NCBI GenBank assembly: GCA_050247515.1
Contig: JBFWUB010000026.1
Location: 1-64,000, forward strand
Source: RAM1 sp050247515
GTDB taxonomy: Bacteria; Pseudomonadota; Gammaproteobacteria; Burkholderiales; Burkholderiaceae_C
Direction of reading: 5' to 3'
DNA: 64,000 nt
The notes below the pieces were generated by a model. That model was given only the letters and a program-made list of their open reading frames with translations. It made no database searches and had not been told where the DNA came from. Positions 42,224 to 51,288 of this stretch are shown here, piece by piece. Every line of letters begins with the position of its first letter. Positions within the stretch are counted from its first letter, which is position 1. Both the position numbers and the translations under genes were made by a program.

Positions 42224-43201
42224 ATGAACAGTCTGACGAGGCGCCGGATCATCAAGGCGGGACTCGCGTCAGCCGCCCTGCAGGCCGTGCCGGCTTTTGC
42301 GCAGAAATGGCCCACGCGGCCGGTGCGGATCATCGTGCCCTTCGCCGCCGCCGGTGCGACGGATCTCGCCGCCCGCGCCGTGGCGCAGGCGCTCAGTGAG
42401 CGGCTGGGACAAAGCTTCGTTGTGGAAAACCGGCCTGGCGCGGGCGCCATGCTAGGCACGGAGTACGTTGCGAAAGCCCCGGCCGACGGATTTACGCTGT
42501 TATTCGGCTCCTCCGACGGGCTCTCCATCGGCCCCCAGATGAAGCGCAGCCTCCCCTACGATCCGGTCACCGCATTCACCCCGATCGCGATGGTGGCGTA
42601 CGTGCCGATCGTCTATATCGTGAATGCAGCGTTCCCAGCGAAGACCCTGGGCGAACTATTGACGGCAGCGAAAGCACGTCCCGGTGCTATCCGGTATGGC
42701 TCCGCCGGGGTAGGCAGCATACTGCACATGGCAGGCGCACTGCTGGAGGTACGCACCGGCACGCAGCTCACGCACGTGCCCTACCGCGGCGGGGCGCCCA
42801 TGCTGGCCGATCTGGCCGCCGGCCAGATCGAATTCGGGATGGCGACGGCGGAACTGGCGCTGCGCTTTGCCGGCAAGGTGCGCGCGATCGCCCAAGCCAG
42901 CCCGACGCGGCACCCGCTACTGCCCGACGTTCCCACCACGGCAGAAGCAGGCGTGGCGGACACGCTCGTCGTCAGCAACTTCGGCATGGTAGGTCCCGCA
43001 GGCCTGCCCGAACCCGTGGTGAGCCAGCTGTCTGCGGAGCTCGCGGCACTCGCCGAGTCTAGGCCGTTCCAGCAGAAAATGATTGATGTAGGCGGCGTCG
43101 CCACATACGAATCGCCACAGCAGTTCAGCCGTCGCATCGCCGACGAGAACCGCAAATGGAAGGCGGTGATTGCGCAGGCGAATATCGCTCGGATTGAATA
43201 G
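42224..43201 (+). CDS. Bug-family periplasmic solute-binding protein
   Basis: This 325-residue receptor begins MNSLTRRRIIKAGLASAALQ, a likely Tat signal, with cleavage after AFAQ. Landmarks are VRIIVPFAAAGATDLAARAV, LGQSFVVENRPGAGAMLG, ADGFTLLFGSSD, TPIAMVAYVP, THVPYRGGAPMLADLA and DVPTTAEAGVAD. ATG at 42224 follows AAAGGAG. It is last in the LuxR-controlled hydroxylase operon, so its ligand is likely the phenolic substrate or a precursor. There is no adjacent permease. It ends ANIARIE, the common Bug terminus. Confidence 0.93.
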   Translation: MNSLTRRRIIKAGLASAALQAVPAFAQKWPTRPVRIIVPFAAAGATDLAARAVAQALSERLGQSFVVENRPGAGAMLGTEYVAKAPADGFTLLFGSSDGLSIGPQMKRSLPYDPVTAFTPIAMVAYVPIVYIVNAAFPAKTLGELLTAAKARPGAIRYGSAGVGSILHMAGALLEVRTGTQLTHVPYRGGAPMLADLAAGQIEFGMATAELALRFAGKVRAIAQASPTRHPLLPDVPTTAEAGVADTLVVSNFGMVGPAGLPEPVVSQLSAELAALAESRPFQQKMIDVGGVATYESPQQFSRRIADENRKWKAVIAQANIARIE

Positions 43202-43650
43202 AAGCAGCACGAGGCAAGTCGTCCTCACCTCAGCAGTGGTGGCCGCGAGCGACCGCTGAGGCCACCCGGCATTGGCGTGCGATGTCTAGTTCGACCGCCG
43301 TGCGATAGGCGAGCACCGGCAGGTCGCCGATTCCAGGCGCGCTCGGTGACCAGAACGTGGCGAATGGCCGGGTGGGGGTGATGGCATCCACCGCAGCACC
43401 GGTGCGCAAGGCACCCGGGCGCCCGCATTTGAAGCCGCTCTCCTGCGCGTAAGCGGACGCCTTCTGCCACGCGGCGTCCAGCCCGGTTGTCCGATGCGCC
43501 AAGCTGTCGCGCCGGCACAGCACGTCCTGGATATCAGGACGGCAGACAAGAGGGGAGCGCGCTCTCACCACCAGTTCACGGGCAAGTGGGGCTTGCACGC
43601 CGTGAGCTCAAGAGTTACAAGGTGTGACGCACGCGTGGGAGGCACCTTCG
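43202..43650. other. intergenic stretch with no supported gene
   Basis: This 449-base gap separates the Bug gene from the hybrid kinase. A minus-strand open frame of 122 codons (43230-43598) has no recognisable domain, no good ribosome-binding site and a composition expected of high-GC non-coding sequence. I therefore do not call it. No terminator or palindrome stands out. Confidence 0.35.
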
Positions 43651-45213
43651 ATGGATATCACCGGGTCTGAGCAGTCCGCAGGCCCAAACGCAGTCGAGCC
43701 AGACCCGCTGGTCGAGGCTTACTACGAGCGCTTCGGCGCCCAGCGCAGCCAGGCGCTGCTGCGGGTCCTCACCAGCGTGGTCTGGGTGGCCGATCCTGAG
43801 GGGCGGTTCACCTCCGAGCAGACTTTATGGTCGAACTACACAGGGCAGACCTGGGAGCAGCAGCGCGACCACGGCTGGCTCGGTGCCCTGCACCTAGACG
43901 ACCGCGCCGGTGTTCTTGACTGCCTATCAAAAGCCAAGCGGGAGCAGCGATTGTTCTATGCGCCAGCCCGTCTCTGGCACCGCGCGACGGCAAGCTACCG
44001 TCAAATCGAGGCGCGAGGAATCCCGCTGTTCAATGACGCCGGGGCCCTGACCGAATGGGTCGGCACCTGCAAGGACGTGGACGACCAGAAGCGCGCCGAA
44101 GAAGCGCTGCACGCCGCCGACCGGCAAAAGGACGCGTTCATCGCCACCGTGGCCCACGAGCTGCGCAACCCCTTGGCACCGATCCGCAATGCCGTCCACA
44201 TCCTGATGCGCAAAGGGCGCGAGGACCTGCAGCTGGTCTGGACCCGGGAGGTGATCGATCGCCAAGTCGCCCAGATGGCGCGCTTGCTGGACGACCTCAT
44301 GGACGTCAGCCGTATCCGTGAGAACAAGATCGAGCTGCGCAAGTCGCGAGTGACGCTGGACTCCATCCTCGATTCGGCCATTGAGGTCAGCCGACCGCTC
44401 CTGGAGCAGAAGGGCCATCACCTGGAGCTGAGCATCGTCAAAGGCGCCGTGTACGTGCAGGCCGACCCCCACCGCCTGAGCCAGGTTTTCTCCAACCTGT
44501 TGAACAATGCGGCGAAGTACACGCCACCGGGTGGCCGCATCAGCCTGAGCGTCAGAACGGAGCCGCATCGGGCGGTCGTCACCATCAAGGACACGGGGAT
44601 CGGCATCTCGGCGGAGATGCTGCCCAAGATCTTTGAGATGTTCACCCAGGCGAGGAACACGCCCAACCGGGCCGAAGGCGGACTGGGGATTGGCCTGTCG
44701 CTCGCCAAGTCGCTCATCGAGCTTCACGGAGGAAGCATCGAGGTGCGCAGTGAAGGGCTCGGGAGCGGCAGCGAATTCATCGCCTTTGTCCCCTTGGCGT
44801 CGGCCAGGGCGCCAAGCGCGGCAGCCGCGCCGACTGCCGCGGCTCACGTCGCGGCGCTTCGGATCGTCGTGGCGGAGGACAACCAGGACGCTGGCGAGAC
44901 GCTCACGGTGCTCCTGCAGATCATGGGCCATGACGTGCGTCTGGCCCGCGATGGGGCAGAAGCCTTGGGCGCGTGCAGGCGTGATGCGCCCGAGGTGGCC
45001 ATCCTCGACATCGACATGCCGGGCCTGAGCGGCTACGAAGTGGCGCGCACCTTGCGTTCGGAGTTTCCCGGGATCTTCCTGATTGCGGCGTCAGGCTGGG
45101 GTCAGGCGGAAGACATCAGCCGGGGCAGAGCGGCCGGCTTCGACCGACACTTGATTAAGCCGATCAGCCCAGACGAGCTGACGAAGGCGCTGTCGGAGTC
45201 AAGCCGCCCCTGA
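43651..45213 (+). CDS. hybrid sensor histidine kinase (PAS - HisKA - HATPase - receiver)
   Basis: This 520-residue cytosolic kinase has no membrane helices. A PAS-type domain covers ~35-150 (TSVVWVADPEGRFTSEQTLW, WLGALHLDDR). HisKA carries the phosphorylated His in VAHELRNPLAPIRNAVHIL (~166). The HATPase has NLLNNAAKYTPPGG, DTGIGISAEML and GGLGIGLSLAKSLIELHGG. A C-terminal receiver starts RIVVAEDNQDAGETL with its phospho-Asp in VAILDIDMPGLSG and Lys in HLIKPISPDEL. ATG at 43651 is set by GGGAGG nine bases upstream; a GTG at 43624 is the alternative. No partner output regulator is adjacent, so its target is unknown. Confidence 0.92.
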   Translation: MDITGSEQSAGPNAVEPDPLVEAYYERFGAQRSQALLRVLTSVVWVADPEGRFTSEQTLWSNYTGQTWEQQRDHGWLGALHLDDRAGVLDCLSKAKREQRLFYAPARLWHRATASYRQIEARGIPLFNDAGALTEWVGTCKDVDDQKRAEEALHAADRQKDAFIATVAHELRNPLAPIRNAVHILMRKGREDLQLVWTREVIDRQVAQMARLLDDLMDVSRIRENKIELRKSRVTLDSILDSAIEVSRPLLEQKGHHLELSIVKGAVYVQADPHRLSQVFSNLLNNAAKYTPPGGRISLSVRTEPHRAVVTIKDTGIGISAEMLPKIFEMFTQARNTPNRAEGGLGIGLSLAKSLIELHGGSIEVRSEGLGSGSEFIAFVPLASARAPSAAAAPTAAAHVAALRIVVAEDNQDAGETLTVLLQIMGHDVRLARDGAEALGACRRDAPEVAILDIDMPGLSGYEVARTLRSEFPGIFLIAASGWGQAEDISRGRAAGFDRHLIKPISPDELTKALSESSRP

Positions 45214-45320
45214 CGAAACCGCTGGCCCCGCATGTTGGCTGAGCTATAGCTACCGTCCTACGCGACTTCCGGTGGCGCCCAGCGACACTTCCCGTCCATG
45301 CACTGTGTCAGGAGGCATGG

Positions 45321-45500
45321 ATGGAAGTTCCCGGTTTCGCGGCCCAACAACAGAGCTCGACAGCAGTGAACGTCGGCCTCGCGTGGGAGCTCATCGAGAG
45401 TTTCAACTGGGCCGAGACGACTGAAGGTCACGCCTACTGGGAAGCGCTGTATTGGCAGCTCCTGGGGTTTCCCGCGCTCCACCGACGTATTGGCGACTGA
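45321..45500 (+). CDS. small protein (59 aa), unrecognised
   Basis: ATG at 45321 is preceded at five bases by a perfect GGAGG (45311-45315). The frame encodes 59 residues with a plausible helical core (LAWELIESFNWAETTEGHAY, WEALYWQLLGF) and a stop at 45498-45500. The phrase FNWAETTEGHAYW resembles the F-x-W-x-x-T-x-E-G-x-x-x-W pattern of small proteins in proteobacteria and phages, whose function is unknown. It lies 107 bases after the hybrid kinase on the same strand. The excellent ribosome-binding site is the main support, and it could be a real but overlooked gene. Confidence 0.5.
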   Translation: MEVPGFAAQQQSSTAVNVGLAWELIESFNWAETTEGHAYWEALYWQLLGFPALHRRIGD

Positions 45501-45589
45501 CGCTCAGCCCCGCCGTGGTGGCGTGCCGCCTTCAAATTGCGCCGCCACCGTTTAGCCGCGCTAAATCCGCTCGACGATGAGCAAAGTTC

Positions 45590-47050
45590 TTAGGCGGGCA
45601 ATCCGGACGGTGGCGTGAAGCCGCCGATTTCGCGCGCCAGTAGGCTGGCCAGTTCGGTAAGAGTGAAGTCTTCGAGATACGGTCCGATGAACTGCACACT
45701 CTGCGGCAGCCCGTTGGCGACACCAACAGGACAGGCAAGAGCGGGCTGTCCTGCGAGCGTTGAAACGTGCGGAAAAAAAAGACCGCGGCTGTACGGGACC
45801 TGCGTATCGCCGACGCTGGCGCTCACGCTATTGGCCCATCCGCCCAGGGCTGGCCCATCAAGGGCAACATGCGCGAAGGCCTGCGTGTGGAATGCCGGCG
45901 TGAGGATGGCATCCCAATCCTGGAAAAAGCGCCGCCAGGACGCACGCACTTTCTCGCGCGCCAGGTGCCAGTGGAACAACTGGGCGCCTGTGCTGCTCAA
46001 GCCTTCAATCTGCGCTTGGGCAAACTCGTCGTCGAGGGTGCGCAAGGTGTCGATGCTGCGCTGGCGTTTCTCACCGTCCCAGCGCGGGCTCATCATGTAA
46101 TGAAGAAAGCGAAGGTACAGGCGGTAGTGTTCCTTCCAATCGCCCATGCCCTCCGGTTGGGCGGTTGCGACGACGGCCCCCGCTTTTCTGAGTGCCATGA
46201 TAGTCTTCTCCACGCCCGCCTGAACGGCCGCGTCTACGGGAACCCAGCGTGGCACCGGCAGCACGGCAATCCGTGCACCGCGCAAAGTCGTGCGACGGGG
46301 TGGCGGAAGTTGCACGCGCCAGGCCACTTCCTCCCCGGCCTCCGGGCCCATCATGATGCGCACGGCAGTGGCAATGTCCTCGGCGCTCCGGGCCAGAGGG
46401 CCTTGGACGCCAAGCACCGCCCCCCAGTTCGGCGTGGGCTCGATGGGGTACTGGCCGCTGCGCGGGATCAGGGTTTCGCTCGGACGCAGGCCATAGACAC
46501 CGCAGAACGAAGCCGGAACACGCACAGAGCCGCCGATGTCACTGCCCAGGTCCAGTGGCGCAAAACCCGCAGCCACCACGGCACCACCACCGGAGCTGCC
46601 GCCACAAGTGCACTGCAGATCCCAAGGGTTGTTGGTGCGGCCATAGACAGGATTGCTGGCTTGCCAGTCCGCCATCTCCGGGGGCACATTGCTCTTGCCG
46701 ATGATGATGGCGCCCGCAGCCTTGAGGCGTCTCACACTGGGCGCATCGTGTTGCGACACAAAGCCTGCGTACTCGGCGTTGCCCACCGAAGTCACCCAGC
46801 CTGTGCAGTTGATGGCTTCCTTGATGACGACCGGGATGCCTTCCAAGGAACGCGCGGAGCCGCTTGAGATGCGATGGTCGGCCTCAGCCGCTTGTTCGCG
46901 TGAGCGGTCGAACTGGCGCACAACTACGGCGTTGAGCGGCCCGTCATATTGGGCGATTCGCTGGATGTGCTGTTCGACCAGCTCTTGTGCTGAGCACTGT
47001 CGGCTGGCCAGTGCAGTTTGCATCTGGGAGAGGGTCAGGTAAGCGGACAT
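45590..47050 (-). CDS. amidase-signature-family hydrolase
   Basis: This 486-residue enzyme has the Ser-cisSer-Lys machinery of amidase-signature hydrolases. The lysine is in GIPVVIKEAINCTGW (near 76). The Gly/Ser-rich segment CTCGGSSGGGAVVAAGFAPL is followed by DLGSDIGGSVRVPASFCGVYG with the nucleophilic Ser. It hydrolyses a carboxamide, possibly a linear or cyclic omega-amide, because the same operon encodes an omega-amino-acid transaminase and an aldehyde dehydrogenase. ATG at 47050 has no clear Shine-Dalgarno sequence and is 106 bases after the end of tctA. No signal peptide is seen, so it is cytosolic. The precise amide cannot be predicted. Confidence 0.9.
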   Translation of the reverse strand: MSAYLTLSQMQTALASRQCSAQELVEQHIQRIAQYDGPLNAVVVRQFDRSREQAAEADHRISSGSARSLEGIPVVIKEAINCTGWVTSVGNAEYAGFVSQHDAPSVRRLKAAGAIIIGKSNVPPEMADWQASNPVYGRTNNPWDLQCTCGGSSGGGAVVAAGFAPLDLGSDIGGSVRVPASFCGVYGLRPSETLIPRSGQYPIEPTPNWGAVLGVQGPLARSAEDIATAVRIMMGPEAGEEVAWRVQLPPPRRTTLRGARIAVLPVPRWVPVDAAVQAGVEKTIMALRKAGAVVATAQPEGMGDWKEHYRLYLRFLHYMMSPRWDGEKRQRSIDTLRTLDDEFAQAQIEGLSSTGAQLFHWHLAREKVRASWRRFFQDWDAILTPAFHTQAFAHVALDGPALGGWANSVSASVGDTQVPYSRGLFFPHVSTLAGQPALACPVGVANGLPQSVQFIGPYLEDFTLTELASLLAREIGGFTPPSGLPA

Positions 47051-47156
47051 AGGGTGTTGAGCTGGATTTCTGGCCCCCGGGGCCGGTGGAGCAATGCCAC
47101 AGATGCGCCGCATCGGCGGCTGCGGGACGCGCCCCAGGTCGGCGCGCTCGGCGGCC

Positions 47157-48408
47157 TCACGACGGCTCCTTGGTGGCGGTTGGGTTGGGGCAGGGCAGCA
47201 CGACTGACAGCACACGCTGCAGCAGGGGCCACAGCAGTACTGCGGCGCCAACGATCACGAGAGTTGCCGAAATCGGACGGGTCACGAACACCGCCAGCGA
47301 GCCGCCGCTCACCGACAGGGTCTGGCGCAGGGCCGATTCGAGCGTGTCGCCCATGACCATTCCCAGGATCAGCGGGATGGTGGGCACGCCCACGCGGGCG
47401 CAGAACCAGCCGAAGAGGCTGAAGGCGCTGGCCACCCAGACGAAGTACAGCGAGTTGGCGGCGGCGTAGGCGCCCACGAAGCACAGCACCAGGATGCCCA
47501 GGCCCAGCAGCCGCGGGTCGACATAGGCCAGTTTCGCCAAGCCGCGCACGCTCAGCGCCAGCAGTGCCAGCCAGCGAGGTCGACAGCGCCGCCCCCACCG
47601 CCGGAAGCACGCCGATGGCCGAGCCCAGGAACAGGCCCTTTGCCAGGGTCCGCGGGTAGCGCAGGGCCTCGGCGAAGCCGCGCCAACTCAGGCCGGCCTT
47701 GTCCACCAAGGTGGTGTCGAACTGCGGCCGGGGCGAGGAGATCATCACCAGCGCTTGCGCCATGCCGAACAGGCCCACGGCCACGGGCACCAAGGGCAAG
47801 CCGTTGAGCAGGCCGGTCGTGTCCAGGGTGTAGCGGCGTTCGTTGGAGTTGGGGTCGATCCCTATCGTGGCAAGGAAGAAACCCAGGCCGGTCATCAGCA
47901 GCGCCAGGAAGAACTGCCGCTGGTAGGCCTTGGCCACGCACAGCGAGGCCAGCACGATAGCCATCACCGTCTCGGGCGCGCCGAAGCGCCCGGCCAACGT
48001 CGACAGCGGCCGTGCCGCCAGCCCCAGCATCAAGGCGCTGGTGATGCCTCCCACGAACGCCGACATGAAGGCCAGCGAAAGCGCGCGCTGCGCCTGCCCG
48101 CGACGCGCCATGGGGTAGCCGTCGAACATGGTCATGATCGAAGAAGCTTCGCCTGGCGTGCGGATCAGGATGGATGTGACGGCGCCGCCGTAAAAAGCGC
48201 CGCAGTAGACGCCCAGCAGCAGGCAAATGCCCGCCAACGGGGGCATGCCGTAGGTGAAGGGCAGCAATACGGCGATGGTCACGCCCGGGCCGCAGCCAGG
48301 CAGTACGCCTACGACGATGCCCAGCGCCGCACCGGCCACCAGGGCCAGTGCCACCGGCAGCGAAGCCAGCGCGCCCACGCCGGCGGCGAAGTCGGTCAGG
48401 AATTCCAT
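47157..48408 (-). pseudogene. tctA: tctA, tripartite tricarboxylate transporter large permease, broken by internal deletion and frameshift
   Basis: The N-terminal part (ATG 48408, AAGGAGCTGCC upstream) reads normally: GIVVGVLPGCGPGVTIAVLL, YCGAFYGGAVTSILIRTPGE, SSIMTMFDGYPMARRGQA and as far as GVLPAVGAALSTSLAG near 47580. The C-terminal part continues in another frame: LAKLAYVDPRLLGLGILVL, CFVGAYAAANSLYFVWVASA and IPLILGMVMGDTLESALRQT. About 95-100 residues that normally lie between them, including the conserved A-A-x-P-E-x-x-N-N-A and L-G-I-P-G-S segments, are missing, and the frame is lost. TctA is normally ~500 residues with twelve helices, so this permease is almost certainly inactive. 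The tctB and tctC genes upstream are intact. Confidence 0.85.
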
Positions 48409-48417
48409 GGCAGCTCC

Positions 48418-48903
48418 TTAGCCGAAGTGGACCTTCAAGCCCCAGGCGAACACCGCCCACATCACCGCCGCCAGCGGCAGGCCAAGGGCCAGAGCCACGC
48501 GTGCGCGCAGGCCCAGCGCAAGGCCGGCGGCGATGGTGAAGGCGGCGGTGGCTCCCCAAAAGCCCAGCACTGGCACCAGCAGCCCGTAGGCGATGAACAG
48601 CGCCATCACCACCAGCACCTGGCGCGGGCGGGAGTGGCTCGCGTCCAGTTCCTCATCATCAGCGTCGTCGCGCGGGGCGCGCGGCCAAGCCAGTTCGGCC
48701 AAGCCGCCCAGCGCCACCAAGAGCAAGGCCAAACGTGGAAAGAACGCGGTGGACTCGTACCAGGGGCCGCTGCCGTTGTAGGGCGTGATCAGCCAGGGCG
48801 TGGCCGCCACCAGCGCCAGCGCGCCAACGGCAAGCGTCAGCAGCAGGGCGCGGCGGCCGGCCGGGGCCCGCGGCGCCTGCGCTCGCGGCGTGTCGGGCAT
48901 CAT
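48418..48903 (-). CDS. tctB: tctB, tripartite tricarboxylate transporter small permease
   Basis: This ~161-residue membrane protein has four hydrophobic segments: LLLTLAVGALALVAATPWL, FFPRLALLLVALGGLAELAW, VLVVMALFIAYGLLVPVLG and ALALGLPLAAVMWAVFAWG. It ends KVHFG. The layout and the W-x-x-T-P-Y-N loop are those of TctB. The start overlaps the tctC stop (TGATG), with three closely spaced start codons between 48906 and 48900. tctA begins nine bases after its stop. It is intact, but its partner TctA is broken. Confidence 0.85.
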   Translation of the reverse strand: MMPDTPRAQAPRAPAGRRALLLTLAVGALALVAATPWLITPYNGSGPWYESTAFFPRLALLLVALGGLAELAWPRAPRDDADDEELDASHSRPRQVLVVMALFIAYGLLVPVLGFWGATAAFTIAAGLALGLRARVALALGLPLAAVMWAVFAWGLKVHFG

Positions 48904-49862
48904 CACTTGCGCACCAAACCGAGTTCGTTGATCAGATCGCCCATCCAGCGCGTGTCGGACTGGATGCGCTGTGCCATCTGCGCGCGATTCATCGGCAGCG
49001 CGGGTGAACCCAGGCGCGCAAGCAGATCGGCGACCTCCTTGTCGGCTAACGACTGGCGTACGGCGTCGCTGAGCTTGTCAGCGATCTCGGCCGGCACGCC
49101 TGCGGGGGCGATCACGCCGACCCAAGAATACATGTCGCCGTAGCCGGACTCACGGCCCGTGGGCACGTTTGGGTAGTGCGTGCTGCGTGTGGGCATCCAG
49201 ACCGATACCACCTTGGCTTGGCCCGACTTGACGAACGGTGCAATCATCTCCGCGCCGGAGGTCACCACGTCCGCGTCGCCGGCGGTGAGTTCCTTGGCGC
49301 TGGGGTTGGGGTAAGCCACGACCTTGTAGTTCCAGCCGTCCTGGCGGGCAATCTTGGCGGCGATGAGCGCGGGCACCGCGGCCGGCGAGTACGACCCAAT
49401 GATCACCGGCTTGCCGCTTGCCTTGGCCCAAGCGGCCAGTTCGCCGAGGGTGTTGGCCGGAATCCCACTGCGCACGGCCAGCACGAAGTCATTCACGAAC
49501 ACGCCCCCGATGGGCATGTAGTCGGCCTGCTTGTAGGGCGTGTTGCCAGCCAAGATCTGGGTGATGCCAGGACCGGGGGTGAACACGCCGATGGTGTGGC
49601 CGTCGGGCTTGGCGCGGACCATTTCCGAGATGCCCACAACGCCGCCGCCGCCGGGCTTGTTGATCAATTGCACCTGCACGCCCAGGCGCCGGCTCATGCC
49701 TTGCGCCACCAGACGCATCACCGCGTCGGTGTCGTTTCCGGGCGGATAGGGATAGATCATCTCGATAGTCTTAGCGGGCCATTTGTCTTGCGCTGTTGCG
49801 GGCAGAGTAGCGGCGCCCAGCAGGCTAGCGGCCGCGAAGGCAAGTGCGATTCGTCGCTGCAT
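48903..49862 (-). CDS. tctC: tctC, Bug-family solute-binding protein of the TTT transporter
   Basis: This 319-residue exported receptor begins MQRRIALAFAAASLLGAATL, with signal cleavage after ATAQ. Landmarks differ slightly from the other Bug proteins here: IEMIYPYPPGNDTDAVMRLV, LGVQVQLINKPGGGGVVGIS, DGHTIGVFTPGPGITQIL, AYPNPSAKELTAGDADVV and YPNVPTGRESGYGDMYSW. ATG 49862 has AGGAG. It is the only Bug in the window whose gene is joined to tctB and tctA, so it represents a true tripartite system. It lies 28 bases after the transaminase gene. The ligand may be an amide or amino acid of that operon. Confidence 0.92.
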   Translation of the reverse strand: MQRRIALAFAAASLLGAATLPATAQDKWPAKTIEMIYPYPPGNDTDAVMRLVAQGMSRRLGVQVQLINKPGGGGVVGISEMVRAKPDGHTIGVFTPGPGITQILAGNTPYKQADYMPIGGVFVNDFVLAVRSGIPANTLGELAAWAKASGKPVIIGSYSPAAVPALIAAKIARQDGWNYKVVAYPNPSAKELTAGDADVVTSGAEMIAPFVKSGQAKVVSVWMPTRSTHYPNVPTGRESGYGDMYSWVGVIAPAGVPAEIADKLSDAVRQSLADKEVADLLARLGSPALPMNRAQMAQRIQSDTRWMGDLINELGLVRK

Positions 49863-49890
49863 GTTTGTCTCCTACGTTGGTGGGGGGATA

Positions 49891-51273
49891 TCAGGTGCTT
49901 GCGGCAGCTTCAAAGGCGCTGTCGAGGATGCGCAATGTCTCGTCCACGTCTGCGCGGCTGAATACCAGCGGGGGCGAGAGGATAAGGCGGTTGCCCTGCA
50001 CCCGGATGATGGCGCCCTCGCGCCGGGCGGTGGCGGTCAGTGCCTGTACGTAGGGTGAAGGCGGGGCCAGGGGGGTGCGGCTATCGCGGTCGGTGACCAG
50101 TTCTACCGCGCACATCAGACCCTTGCCGCGCACCTCGCCCACATGCGCATGGCGCATCAGCTCGCCCAGGCGCTCCAGCAGGTAGCCGCCCACCTCCAGC
50201 GCGCGCTGCGGCAGGCCTTCAGCTTCGACGATGGCGAGGTTGGCGTTGGCCGCCGCGCAGGCCAGGGGGTGGCCGCTGTAGGTGTAGCCATGCATCAGCG
50301 GCGCGGGTACGCCCGGCTTGTCGAAGGCGGCGGCGACACGGTCGTTGACCAGCGTGGCGCCCAGCGGGACATAGCCCGAGTTGATGCCTTTGGCCATGGC
50401 CATGAGGTCGGGTGCCACGCCCCAGGCACGCGCGCCGCACAGTGACCCAATGCGCCCGAATCCGGTTACGATCTCGTCGCTAATCAGCAGGATCCCGTAC
50501 TTGTCCAGCACCCTGCGCAGACCCGGCCAGTAGCTCTCGTGCGGCACGATCACTCCGCCGGCGCCCTGCACCGGCTCGGCGATGAATGCAGCGATGGTGT
50601 GCGCACCTTGGTACTGGATGGCGCGCTCGAGGTCTTCCAGGCACAGCGCCGCCAGGCGCGCGGGGTCGCGCTCGCTCCAGGGGTTGCGGTAGGTGTAGGG
50701 GCTCTCCACCTGGAAGCAGCCGGGAAGAAGCGGCTCGTAGGGCTGGCGGAAGGCGGGGTTGCCGTTGACCGAGGCGCCGCCGAAGTGAACACCATGGTAG
50801 CCCCATTTGAGCGACAGGAACTTGGTGCGCCCGCCCTGACCTTCGAGTTGCCAGTACTGGCGGGCAAGCTTCAGCGCGGTCTCCACCGCGTCGGAGCCTC
50901 CGCTGGAGAACAGTACGCGCACCATTTTCTCGGGTGCGAACATGGTTGCCAGTCGCGCCGACAGCTCGATCGCCGGTGGGTTGGAGGTGTTCTGAAAGGT
51001 GGAGTAGTAGGCCACCCGATCCAGCTGTGCGGTGATGGCGGCCTTGATCTCCGGGCGGTTGTGGCCCACGTTTACGTTCCACAGCGAGGCCACGGTATCC
51101 AGGTAGCGCTGGCCGTCTATGTCCCACACATGCACGCCGTCCGCGCGCTCGATCACCAGGGGCGGCGTCGCGCGTGCCGCCTTTGGGTCGATCATGGGAT
51201 GGAACATGTGCTGGGCGTTGGCCGCGCGGATGTCGATGTGGGTCACGTCGGCCGGGGCGTAGGGAGCGTTCAC
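49891..51273 (-). CDS. class III (omega-amino acid:pyruvate type) aminotransferase
   Basis: This 460-residue fold-type I PLP enzyme shows RYLDTVASLWNVNVGHNRPE, VLFSSGGSDAVETALKLARQ, FIAEPVQGAGGVIVP, LLISDEIVTGFGRIGS and the PLP-lysine segment LMAMAKGINSGYVPLGA. It then ends GNRLILSPPLVFSRADVDETL. It moves the amino group of an omega-amino acid or diamine to pyruvate, producing a semialdehyde. The start is GTG at 51273 with AGGAAC upstream. The aldehyde dehydrogenase gene ends 15 bases before it. Together they convert an omega-amino acid (beta-alanine, GABA, 5-aminovalerate or 6-aminohexanoate would fit) to a dicarboxylate. Confidence 0.92.
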   Translation of the reverse strand: MNAPYAPADVTHIDIRAANAQHMFHPMIDPKAARATPPLVIERADGVHVWDIDGQRYLDTVASLWNVNVGHNRPEIKAAITAQLDRVAYYSTFQNTSNPPAIELSARLATMFAPEKMVRVLFSSGGSDAVETALKLARQYWQLEGQGGRTKFLSLKWGYHGVHFGGASVNGNPAFRQPYEPLLPGCFQVESPYTYRNPWSERDPARLAALCLEDLERAIQYQGAHTIAAFIAEPVQGAGGVIVPHESYWPGLRRVLDKYGILLISDEIVTGFGRIGSLCGARAWGVAPDLMAMAKGINSGYVPLGATLVNDRVAAAFDKPGVPAPLMHGYTYSGHPLACAAANANLAIVEAEGLPQRALEVGGYLLERLGELMRHAHVGEVRGKGLMCAVELVTDRDSRTPLAPPSPYVQALTATARREGAIIRVQGNRLILSPPLVFSRADVDETLRILDSAFEAAAST

Positions 51274-51288
51274 GGTGAGGTTCCTATT

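Noticed and set aside
43230..43598. A 122-codon minus-strand frame between the Bug and kinase genes.
   Set aside because: There is no recognisable domain, ribosome-binding site or convincing codon pattern; listed only as intergenic.
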